In this document: positions 1 to 10,900 of the stretch, piece after piece
How the letters are laid out: the number at the start of each line of letters is the position of its first letter
How positions within the stretch are numbered: the stretch's first letter is position 1
Source of the DNA: Liolophura sinensis
Taxonomy: Eukaryota; Mollusca; Polyplacophora; Chitonida; Chitonidae
Length of the DNA stretch: 64,000 nucleotides
Reading direction: 5' to 3'
NCBI RefSeq assembly: GCF_032854445.1
Contig: NC_088296.1
Location: 7,347,966-7,411,965, forward strand
Translations under genes and position numbers: made by a program
The notes under the pieces: model-generated
The model's database searches: none
What the model was told of the DNA's origin: nothing
What the model saw: the letters and a program-made list of their open reading frames with translations, nothing else

Positions 1-71
1 CGTTGTGAGATCCCCCTGGGTCATTGCGTCGCGCTGGCACACTATCCACCTCGGCCGTATAGGCCCCGAGA
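1..71 (-). repeat. SINE family A, tRNA-like head fragment
   Basis: The segment matches the reverse complement of the tRNA-like head of the SINE that recurs throughout the window (tcattgcg, cgctggcac, ggccccgag). Only the head is inside the window; the element is degenerate or cut by the window edge. Confidence 0.7.
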
Positions 72-649
72 TGTTACAAAACTTAGGTCCAGTGATGCCT
101 TGATTGTGTGCAAAGCCAGATGAAGACATAGTTTTATTGACAGGTTAGTTAATTCTTTCACAGATATAGTTTTAGGTTTTAGGTTTATCGTCCCCAATCA
201 TCGGCAAGTCAATGATATTTAAGTGTCAATAAATGTTGATTTGTGGCCTCCTCTTGCACATTGGAAGCAAAACAATTTATTTCTACATTAGCCATTACCA
301 TGCTCAACTTTTGGCATGTAAAGCACCTGGAGGGATTAGGTATGCATAGGCCTACTTGGGCACTATACAGGCAAATTGAGAATGACTGAGGAAAAGAGGG
401 GTTATTAAATGTCGATAAGTAGGTATTGAGTTTGCTATCACTGTCAATTTTATGTTGTGAATCGTTTGACATTACGACCCCTTGTGATTTTAGTTCGGAG
501 GATATCTTCTCTAACCGACTGCTCAAACTGAACCAATCCGATCTTCAGTCTCTAACTGAGAGCCGTAGTGGAGTGTTGGGCTTAAAATCTCGCAAGACCA
601 TTCTCTTCAATTAAGTGTGACAACCAAGGGCAGTCAGGTAGGTCTACTC
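72..649. other. No gene recognised
   Basis: Only short chance open frames are present. I see no splice-compatible coding sequence and no clear repeat. It lies just upstream of the duplicated 5' region of the TRIM gene. Confidence 0.4.
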
Positions 650-1048
650 CTCTACAGCCCTTTATACAAATATAGGAGATGTGAGTCCATTATATTTCAC
701 CGAGGCCACACGGCAGAGCTCTATGTTACGACAAGCTTGCCAAGTAAACTGAGGTCCTATTCGTTTCAGCCCGGAGAACCCAAGAGGTTTATGCCGATTG
801 AATTCAATGGGCCAATATTCTAGCTACAGCCTAATCTCATTATGCCGGTTTCAGAAAACCCATCCGACATTTCTCAATTGTCTTTCCTATGTATTCTGTT
901 TGGAACTAAAAGTGATAAATATAAATGATTTGAACCCATTTGCTGAAGTAATTTTGTGGGAAAGTGATTGTTTGTTGAAATGTGACATTCACATATAGGC
1001 TTAAAGTAAATGGCGAGCTGCGGAAACCAATGTTGAGATGTCACAGAG

Positions 1049-1055
1049 TATAAAT
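1049..1055 (+). promoter_or_regulatory. TATA-like box
   Basis: The sequence TATAAAT lies about 25-35 bases before the conserved block GAGGGATTTACCTCCCCTGC, which leads into the candidate first exon ending at 1175. In copy B the matching place reads GTGTAAAAG, so the box is degraded there. Promoter activity is inference. Confidence 0.35.
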
Positions 1056-1079
1056 GTGTACAAACATACTGAGGGATTT

Positions 1080-1175
1080 ACCTCCCCTGCACAGATTTCT
1101 CAGATCTAAATATTTTCTAATTCAATCTGCTCAGTTTCACAATGTTGTGAAGCCAGGTTGGATTTGTGTCGACAG
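1080..1175 (+). other. Candidate alternative 5' untranslated exon A of TRIM
   Basis: A block conserved between the two duplicated copies ends in GTGTCGACAG followed by the donor GTAAGC. The first coding exon of TRIM starts after an acceptor at 4241-4243, so at least one upstream non-coding exon must exist. This is one of two candidates; the exact start is a guess from the TATA-like box. Confidence 0.45.
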
Positions 1176-1761
1176 GTAAGCTCTGTAAGACGATTATATG
1201 TAGTTTGGATGGAAACCATCACTCGGGTTAAGGGGTTGTTTTTTCTTTATCATATTGCCGACTGTCAGACACAGCTTAATTGGTCTGGTCGTCCTCAAAT
1301 CGACACAATGTAGATATACGAATGGGGCGTTTCCTTTATATACTTTAACAACAGCCATGTCAGCCTGTGTTTAAGCCTCGAACCCTCGATATTTACGTAT
1401 CAACGAAAACGACTGATTTTTATTTAGGTTCAAGGTTCATACTGTTTAACTGTGTCGATCTTGTCACCATAGATACAGTTCGATAGTACATTATTAATGT
1501 GGGGCTCTGAAACTTTGGACCTAAAAGGCATTATGCAGTCATGCTGAACGTCGATTACTTGCGTTGAAGTGCCGCCTATGGCACACAAAGTCTGAATATC
1601 TTGCCTATATGGATCGCTGTTTGTTTACTTACAACGTTCGCCTGTCTGGTCCAAATATAACAACTGTGATAGTATAAAAGCCCTGTCAGGGGTATAAGCG
1701 TTCTCCTAATCCATGTAGGTCAGTCCGTCTGTTATATGATATCCTATATCAGTTGCTCATA

Positions 1762-1980
1762 GGGGCCTCCGTGGCCGAGGGTATTAGCACAACAGAACGG
1801 CTCAATGACCATAAAGCCTTCCGCCAATGCGATCGCTGCGAGCATGTGGGAATGTCTGTCAGCATCAAGCGGATGGTCGTTGGCTTCCCCCAGCCCCAGT
1901 TTCCTCCTACCATAATGCTGGCCGCTGTCGTATAAGTGAAGTATTCATGAGTACGGCATAAATCAAATAAATAAATAAAT
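1762..1980 (+). repeat. SINE family A, internally deleted
   Basis: It starts with the tRNA-like head (ggggcctccgtgg), keeps the conserved 3' domain (ATAATGCTGGCCGC, AAGTGAAGTATTC, GAGTACGGC) and ends in a TAAA-rich tail. The middle around box B is shortened compared with full copies such as that at 61009. Confidence 0.85.
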
Positions 1981-2420
1981 ATTGCGGGAGGTAAATTGTT
2001 ATTGATCGTTGATCTGTGAGATCAGCTGCAGTTAAAACAGTACTCTGCAAATAATGGCCTTTGCGAGGGCCAGCATTTTTACGGTTATGTGCACATTCTT
2101 GAGTTGGGCATAAAAGTAAAATAAATAATTAAAATCTATTGCCCATAATGTGTGTGTACGTAATTGGTGCTAAAAGAGTCTTAAAATTATGTACAGATGT
2201 GCACACATTATTTTCAGCCCTACTATAATATATATAGGTGATGTCTTCGTAAGACTGTCTATTGGACAGTGTTTAGACGCAAATCTCCATACAAATATAA
2301 ATGAATTGAGCTAAACTACTGAATTCATTTTAGGGAAACTCCATGGTAGTTTGTTAAAATATGGTATTCGCACATAAAGTTAAAAGAGAACTGTGCTAAC
2401 CATTGTGGGGATGTCATAGA

Positions 2421-2554
2421 TTTATTTATTTATTTAATTGGTGTTTTACGACGTACTTAAGAATATTTCATTAATACAACGGCGGTCAGCATAATGGTCG
2501 GAGGGAAACCGGGCAGACTCCTGGGAAAACTCACGACCATCCGCAGGTTGGGAT
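2421..2554 (-). repeat. SINE family A, 5'-truncated, with target-site duplication
   Basis: This is the 3' half of the SINE in reverse orientation: tail TTTATTTATTT, then the complement of the conserved domain, ending at CCGCAGGTTG. It is flanked by TGTCATAG at 2412-2419 and 2555-2562. Copy A of the duplication has TGTCACAG once at the same point, an empty site. Confidence 0.88.
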
Positions 2555-2589
2555 TGTCATAGAGTGTAAAAGTGTAAAAGCATACTGAG

Positions 2590-2700
2590 GGATTTACCTC
2601 CCCTGCTCAGATGACGTGTACTTCTCCGAACCAAGTATTTTCTATTTCACTTTGCACAGTTTTATCAATTAGAGAAGCACGGTGGGAATTGTGTCGACAG
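2590..2700 (+). other. Candidate alternative 5' untranslated exon B of TRIM
   Basis: This is the paralogue of the 1080-1175 block. It ends at GTGTCGACAG with a strong donor GTAAGT and lies 1.54 kb before the acceptor of the first coding exon. The TATA-like box of copy A is not conserved here. Start uncertain. Confidence 0.45.
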
Positions 2701-3324
2701 GTAAGTCCAGTGAGATATGGTACGTCTATGTTTATGACGGGATGTTTCTATGAGGTGACGGAATTGTCTTACTTGATCGTGTGCCGACTTTCAGACAGTA
2801 TTTAATTGGTCTGAACGTCCTCAAATGGACATGAAGTCGATGTACGACTGGGGGCGTGTCTTTATATAGACTCTACTCTCGCCTTGTGTGTGAACCTCTG
2901 ATACTGTCTACAAAACCCGGAATATTTTCTTCTCAAGCAAACGACTGATTTAATTGGGTTCAAGTTCATACTGTCTAATTATGTTGATCTTCTCACTATA
3001 TCCAGGACGACAGTACGTTTTTAATGTACTTTTCTGAAGCTTTGACCTTGACAGGCATTATGTCTGGTTTTGCTGAAAGTCGTTGGTTGCTGGCGACGTG
3101 TTGTCTGAGGCTGGGCCTACATACATATTGATAGCCACAACAGCCGACCTATATGGATCGCTGTTTGTTCACTTCTAAGGTTTGCCTCTATGCATCAAAC
3201 ATAAAAACTATAATAGTTAAAAATTTCTAGTTAGGATATATATGTCCTCCATTTGATCTTGGATCTTCCGACTTCCGACTTCAAGACAGAAGAGGTGTAT
3301 TACCTGTATAAGTAAATCGAATCG

Positions 3325-3630
3325 AAATTATGTACTGAATTGCACACAGGATTTTCAGCGTTGCAGAACTGGAGATACATGTATTATTAACTTCTCACTC
3401 AGCAAGCATTACAACCTCGCCCATTGATCACCAATAATGGGGTTTGTTATATGACACAGCTTAACCAGTCAGGACAGCCGTATACCGCACGTAGGTCTAC
3501 TTATATATTAGCTCGATCTGTCTGTATGAAGGTATCTCTGACGCTGACCTACTTTTTCAGAGTATATAACTGACATGATAAACATTATAAAACACTGGGA
3601 GCTGGGAGACTTTGACCTTAATTCATATCC
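3325..3630 (+). repeat. Probable third, shortened copy of the upstream duplication
   Basis: The run AAATTATGTAC, GCACACA, ATTTTCAGC matches the start of copy B (about 2185). Later GACACAGCTTAA and GACTTTGACCTTA match copies A and B. Most of the unit, including the GTGTCGACAG donor block, is missing. Confidence 0.45.
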
Positions 3631-4243
3631 TTTTTTAATCTAAGTAAGAAATGTTCGTGTTACTCGTCACTATTAGTAATGTTATAGTTATTGTATCTCT
3701 ATAATCTTTAATTATTTATTATAATTCTGTAGATAGAGCTGCTCCAAATGTTTTGCCCAATTATCATAAAGTATATAGGGTCAAGTTACCTTCATAACCA
3801 ATGCAGTCCACAGGCCTGGCTAAATTATCATACTGAGTGAAATCTACTTTTAAACCGCGACAGTTTCGTTTTTACACACGAATCTGGTAATTATGGATGG
3901 GAGCTATATGTGTGTCGAACATCACTATCAAACACATCTGCCCAAACTGGCTTGACCAGACCTTTGTCAAAACAGTTTCTCGTGCGCAATAAAAGGTAGA
4001 ATCGCTAAATTTCTAACTGACCAGAATGGATTCCTTTTCAGAAAAGTGATTTGCGCACACTCTCCTCATACATGAATAGGTACTTTAATGCTTTTTAAAT
4101 GAGAATAGGAGAATAGTATCTAAAAAGTAACGTGTAGAATGTTTTAATAGACGGAGGCTGTGTGTTGTCTTGAAAATTAATATTTTTTAAATAGGAACAC
4201 CCTCAATGATGCAAATCTGAGCGATTTGGCGTTTTTATTTCAG

Positions 4244-4930
4244 GAAAAAAAACCTGAGCAAATAATGGCCGAGAGCAAGCAGAATCTTGATGATGTTCTC
4301 ATATGTTCGATATGTATGGAAACATTCCGGAAACCAGTAATGCTACCCTGTCAGCACAGTTTTTGTAGGAAATGCATTGATTTGTATGCTGCCAAGTCCA
4401 AATCTGTGCAGATAGATGAGACCTCCGACAGCAGGGGGAATGATGACGTCCATCTGATAGCATGCCCTGTGTGTCGGGCACCAACAAATCTGGGAAGAGA
4501 AGGTGTGGCTGGACTGGCGCCTAACTTTCATCTGGCAGAAATGGTGGAGAGATTCTCTACTGCTGTTAAGGTTGAGGAAGACATCCCATATTGTTCTCTG
4601 TGTGAGGAGGACAATCATGCTAAAGCTGTCAAGTCTTGCACCATCTGTGGTGTGTTCTACTGTCAGGAATGTCTTGCAAATTTCCATCCAATGAGGGGGC
4701 CTCTAAAACGTCATCGACTGATTTCGGCTATGGAGTACCTCTCCCAGGAAACCTCACAGGGTGAAGTCAGCAGGGACCAACAATCAACTCAGCAGCCGTC
4801 ATGTGCTAGACACGGTCAGCCATTCGTCATGTACTGTGTACCGTGTCGGATGGTAATCTGTCTGGGGTGTGTGGTTGAGCATCCGGAACATGCTATGCGG
4901 GATATACCATCAGCTGCTGAGAATGACAAG
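4244..4930 (+). CDS. TRIM exon with 21-nt leader, RING and both B-boxes
   Basis: The acceptor TTTTTATTTCAG ends at 4243. An ATG at 4226 is intronic; the first usable ATG is at 4265, opening MAESKQNLDD. The coding part is 666 nt (222 codons) and ends in phase 0 at AAG before GTAATG. The RING loop between Cys37 and Cys67 is long (29 residues) and acidic. Confidence 0.92.
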
Positions 4931-7900
4931 GTAATGCGAAAAAGACATTCGTTCATCAGCCATCAACCCAAATGGATGTCATGAGTCATTAATCGTAAGG
5001 TCAATTCCCGAACAATGATTAATACGGACCACGAAAAAACTAAGAAATTGTGCAAGTTCAAAATTACTTTGGAATCATGTAATGAGAAGTAGTAAAAAGT
5101 TTTTAATGATGTTAAAAAGACGCAAGGAATGTTTTGGGCGAATAACTTAAATCACTATCTAATTCGTGTACCATGCTAGTATATAAATCGATACTCAAAA
5201 TAAAGATGGCATGATTTGGAACTAAATATTAACCCAAAGTTTGTGATCTATAATAAAGAATGGGGCTTTGTGTTCTGTACTGTAGTGAGTCATTTGAAAG
5301 GCTGATTTTTTAATGTAGTATTTTTTCCATTACAGCAATTTGTTTTGAACAAAACTAGTGAACTGGAGAAAGTGCTACAGGAATCTAAAGAATCGCTGGC
5401 AGGAGTTATGAGGTTGCACAGGAAGATACAGGTTGGTATTTTCCATGACACTTGTTCAGCCTGTGTTGTACTGCATACCCTGGTGACTCATATTGACTAT
5501 GTGGACTATTGCTATCATTCAGAAATCCAGGTAACATACAGCTTTCAATGATCTAGTCTTGATAAAGCTGTCTTCTGTCACATATTATATATGTAGATTA
5601 CAATCAAAGAGTTAAACCCGAACAGTGACGACTTTTTACAAGAACGTAAACAGGGGAATGCACGAACTGATGAGGGAATTTACTTGCGTGATGGGCGAGT
5701 CAATTTCACCTATTTCTTGTTTATCTTATCTACTATCGTATCATTATTAAGTAACACACACGGTATATGCCCACCTCAGACATCTCCATTTGATGTATTA
5801 TCGCCGATAATACGCTGTCATAAAAATATCTATAATATATATATATATATATATGTACACCATTTGATCTGATGGGGAGACAGCGTTCGGGTTCGGGCAC
5901 TGTCCGAAGCATGTAAGACTCCACCATCTCGCCCTGTTCTGAGCATCAGTTGTGATGGCACGACCCTTTTTGGAATTAAACGACGTACTTTGGGTTTTGA
6001 GTCGACACTTACATGTACATCCCTAAACTAGAGGGAAATCATCTCCATCCCGGAGATACACTGTAGCCACAGTTGTGTGGCGCTTATATTTCTCCCTGTT
6101 ACACATACATATATAACTTCTTCAACACACAATTCTATAGGTCTAGATGAGGCAGTAAACGATTTTTCTGTTCGGCAGGAAAACCAGGAACTTCACACTC
6201 AGGAGGTAGAAAAGGCTTATTGTGCAGCCTTTGAAGCTTTACAAGCATGGAAACAACAATCCTTAGATGGCATAAAAACCCGCTATTCACAGTGGAGCGT
6301 GGAGTGTAGAGCCATACTCAAACATCTTCAGCTACAGACCCAGGAAATGGAGAGGATGGTACAGGCTTCCAAAGATTTGTTACCGTCAGTGGACGTCGAG
6401 TTTTTGCAGGTAAGTCAAATGTGCACGTTCTCAAACATTGGTTCAGCTGCCTATACTATGTAATAGATCAGGAAATGGTCTAAATGTTTTGAGGTAAAAG
6501 CCATGGGTGGCTGTGTACTTGAAGAGGTAAGACATTTCAATTACAAATGTGTTCTTGTTATATGTTGAATTGACAGTATAGCTACAGTATCTCAGTTTCG
6601 GTTATCATCTTTACATGATTTTATATGAGTTTTTAATTCTGTTTGTTGACAGGGTTCCACGGACTTCACCAAAACGTATGTATAAATGTGTGATACCTCT
6701 CTAGGTTTGTTATACATTTGCATATGGCTATTGTCAGTAGTCATGAGCAACAGCACTGTAGTTATCCAAAACATGACCCGACTGTAAAATATATCCAATG
6801 TTTAAACATACGTTTGTCCAGACAAATCAGATCTAACCTACTAGGAACAGTACATCATGGCATTCTTATAACTGCCTTGTACACAAGATTACTACACAAC
6901 TGTGTCTCTTTGTTTTCTCTTATCATCTCACAGAATTGATGACCAGCTAAAAGATATAAGAGCAGATCTGGAGAAACATGAGGTCAGCAAACAGAAGCTT
7001 CTAGATTCTGTACAACATGACTACGTTGTCCCTAGACAGGTGACTGTAAAAGAACGTCGCGACTTAGTTACAAGTAAGTTCGTATATGTATGAAAAATAA
7101 ACAGAAGGGTGTGCTGAAAGGACATAAACAACTGTAGGGTTTACGTTAGTATGTGCATCGAGTGAGTGAGTGAGTGAGAGCTTGGGGTCTAACGTCGAAC
7201 ATAACAACTTTTCAGTCATATGATGACAATGTGTGCATCGAAGACACAAACATAAAAGTATAAGGTGTACACTAGGGTGTGATCAAAACTGGGGTATGGG
7301 AAAAAAGCACAAAGTTATGCAAGGTGTAAGTAGGGTGTACACAGAAGACACACACTAATGTGGGACATGCATTAGGCTTTTCACTAAGCATACCACGTAA
7401 ACTTATCCATCCCCTTAAGGTCTTCACAACAGATACAAACTAGTGGGAGGCATGCACTAGGATGGGCAAAACAGATAGAAACTCATGTGAGGCATGCACT
7501 AGGGTGGGCAAAACAAGATAGAAACCCATGGGAGGCATGCACTAGGGTGGGCAAAACAAGATAGAAACTCATATGAGGCATGCACTAGGGTGGGCAAAAC
7601 AAGATAGAAACTCATGTCAGGCATTCACTAGGGTAGGCAAAACAGATACAAACTAATGTGAGACATGCACTAGGGTGGGCAAAACAAGATAGAAACTCAT
7701 GTCAGGCATGTACTAGGTTGGGCAAAACAAGATAGAAACTCATGTCAGGCATTCACTAGGGTGGGCAAAACAAGATAGAAACTCATGTGAGGCATGTACT
7801 AGGGTGGGCAAAACAAGATAGAAACTCATGTGAGGCATGCACTAGGTTGAGCAAAACAAGATAGAAACTCATGTGAGGCATGCACTAGGGTGGGCAAAAC

Positions 7901-10900
7901 AAGATAGAAACTCATGTGAGGCATGCACTAGGGTGGGCAAAACAAGATAGAAACTCATGTGAGGCATGCAGTAGGTTGGGTAAAACAAGATAGAAACTCA
8001 TGTGAGGCATTCACTAGTGTGGGCAAAACAAGATAGAAACTCATGTCAGGCATTCACTAGGGTGGGCAAAACAAGATAGAAACTCATGTGAGGCATGTTC
8101 TAGGGTGGGCAAAACATGATAGAAACTCATGTGAGGCATGCACTAAGTTAGGCAAAACAAGATAGAAACTCATGTGAGGCATGCACTAGGGTGGGCAAAA
8201 CAAGATAGAAACTCATGTTAGGCATGCACTAGGTTGGGCAAAACAAGATAGAAACTCATGTGAGGCATGCACTAGGGTGGGCAAAACAAGATATAAACTC
8301 ATGTGAGGCATTCACTAGGGTTGGCAAAACAGATACAAACTAATGTGAGACATGCACTAGGGTGGGCAAAATAAGATAGTATCTAATGTGAGGCATGTAC
8401 TAGGGTGGGCAAAACAAGATAGAAACTCATGTGAGGCATGCACTAGGGTGGGCAAAACAAGATAGAAACTCATGTGAGGCATGCACTAGGGTGGGCAAAA
8501 CAAGATAGAAACTCATGTGAGGCATGCACTAGGGTGGGCAAAACCAGATAGAAACTCATGTGAGGCATTCACTAGGATAGGGAAAACAGATACAAACTAA
8601 TGTGAGACATGCACTAGGGTGGGCAAAACAAGTTAGAAACTAATGTGAGGCATGTACTAGGGTTTGCAAAACAGATACAAACTAATGGCAGGCATGTACT
8701 AGGGTGGGCAAAACAAGATAGAAACTAATGTGAGGCATTCACTAGGGTTGGTAAAACAAGACATACACTAATGTGAGGCATGCACTAGGGTTGGCAAAAC
8801 AAGATAGAGACTCATATGAGGCATGCACTAGGGTGGGCAAAACAAGATAGATACTAATGCGAGGCATGCACTAGGGTGGGCAAAACAGATACAAACTAAT
8901 GGCAGGCATGCACTAGGGTGGGCAAAACAAGATACAAACTAATGGGAAGCATGCAGTTGGGTGGGCAAAACAAATACAAACTAATGTTAGACGTGCAATA
9001 GGGTGGGCAAAACAGATAGAAACTAATGTGAGGCATGGAAAAGGGTGGACAAAAAAGACTCGCAAGCTCGTCCCTTTCCTGGGCACCCAGGACTCGTCCA
9101 TACAGGACCATACAATCAAATAACCTATAATAGAGTACCTTGTGGGCAAAGGACACAGGCTAATGTAAGGTATACAATAGAGTGTGCACGGAAGACACAG
9201 AATAATGTGAGGTATACAGAAAGGTGTGCTCAGAAGACATAGACTCATGTAAGACTTACAGTAGGGACTGTACAAAAGACACAGACCAATGTGAGGTATA
9301 CAATAGGGTGTGCCCAGGAGACACAGATACAATAGGGTGTGCCCAGGAGACACAGACCAATGTGTTGTATAGAGAAGGGTTTGCTCAGAAGACACAGACT
9401 AATCTGAGGTGTGCAGTAAGGTGTGCACAGAAGACATCGACTCATGTAAGACTAACAGTAGGGTATGTACAAAAGACACAACCTAATGTAAGGTATACAG
9501 TGGGATGTCCCCAGAAGACACAAACAGATGTGAGGTATACAGTAGGGCATGCTCAAAAGACACTGACTAATGTGAGGTACACAGTAAGGTGTCCCAAGAA
9601 GATAAGCTGATAAGAGGTATACAGCAGGGTATGCCCAGAAGACACAAACAAATGTGAGGTATACACTGGAGTGTGCCCAGAAGACATAGACTAATGTGAG
9701 GTTTACAGTAGGGTGTGCACAAAAGACACAAACAAATGTGAGGTATACACTGGAGTGTGCCCAGAAGACACAAACTAATGTGAGGTATACAGTAGGATAT
9801 GCTCAAAAGACACAAACTAATGTGAGGTATACAGTAAGGTGTCCCAAGAAGACACAGGCTGATACGAGATATACAGTAGGGTATGCCCAGAAGACACAAA
9901 CCAATGTAAGGTATACAGTAGGATGTGCACAGGAAACACAGATTAATGTGAGGTATACAGTAGGGTGTGCACAAAAGACACAAAGAATTGTGAGGTATAC
10001 AGTAGAGTGGGCCCAGAAGACAACAACTAAAGTGACGTATACAGCAGGGTGATGTATACTATAGGATGTGTACAGAGAACACAACCTATTGTGAGACAGA
10101 AAATAGTATGTGGTACTCGTAAAGTGTGCAGTTGGCTCTTTGAAGTCAAAAGGCATTCAGTAGGCCATTCTAAGAAATTTAAAGCCAATGTAAGCTATAT
10201 ACACAATGGTTCGCTAAAAATTAATAAAAAGGTAGTGTATACAACATTATGGTTTTTTTTTTAATGGAAGTACATTACAGAGCTTTATATCAGCAGCTGT
10301 ATAGTTAGAACAGGACAGATAGTTGTGTAACCCCTTTGTCAGGTGTACTGTTAGGACAGAACAGATAACATATTGTACCCCTGAGTGTCTGAGTGATATT
10401 TACCTCATGTGTACAAATCAGCAGATGTACTGTTAGGACAGAACAGATAACATATTGTAGCCTACCCCTCGGTGTCAAACATGTATTTCAAAGGGAAAAC
10501 AACCCTCATATCTGTTTTATTGTTAATATTAAAGGGTTTCCATCTATGTATGTAGAAATAATTGTTGATCTAGATTTATTTCCTCACTTGATATAAGTTT
10601 GCTTTTAAAATTTAAATATATTAACTATCCTTTAAAAATATATTAGAGAAACTTCAATAGTTAGAAGATTCCAATACTTCTTTATTACTAATAATTCTGA
10701 TGGATTAAATAGTCTTTTGAACATTGTGGCAAAAGAATGTCACTTGGTAAGTTATGTGTGGCGAGTTACCTCCCTTACTAGAGGACGGCTTCGGTAGCTG
10801 GTCACTCCACGAATGACAACAGGTCTACCACAGCTTCATAGTGAGTTTTGTGTTCAAATGTGCCATAACTGATGACTAAAACCAAGTACCGGATAGAGGA

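Larger units (their letters stand above)
650..1700 (+). repeat. Copy A of a diverged tandem duplication upstream of TRIM
   Basis: This segment aligns in order with 2180-3240. Shared landmarks are the block ending GTGTCGACAG, the line GACTGTCAGACA, the T-rich stretch TTTATATA, GACTGATTT, TTCATACTGT, GGCATTATG and TATATGGATCGCTGTTTG. The copies are diverged by many substitutions and small indels, so the duplication is old. The copy contains a TATA-like sequence at 1049-1055 and a candidate 5' exon ending at 1175. Confidence 0.75.
2180..3240 (+). repeat. Copy B of the TRIM upstream duplication
   Basis: This is the paralogous copy of 650-1700, interrupted by a SINE fragment at 2421-2554 that copy A lacks. 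It keeps the block ending GTGTCGACAG plus the donor GTAAGT at 2701. Confidence 0.75.

Noticed and set aside
4226-4264. An earlier ATG at 4226 as the TRIM start
   Set aside because: It lies before a good acceptor (TTTTTATTTCAG ending 4243), so it is intronic; the RING starts at the usual distance from the ATG at 4265.
7428-10110. CRISPR-like regular repeats
   Set aside because: Units are directly adjacent with no unique spacers, in a eukaryotic intron.
9130-10156. Open frames in the 42-bp minisatellite (VRYTVGCAQKTQTN repeats)
   Set aside because: 42 is a multiple of three, frames are open on both strands, and the array is intronic with the same unit drifting to 43 bp next door, which breaks any frame.
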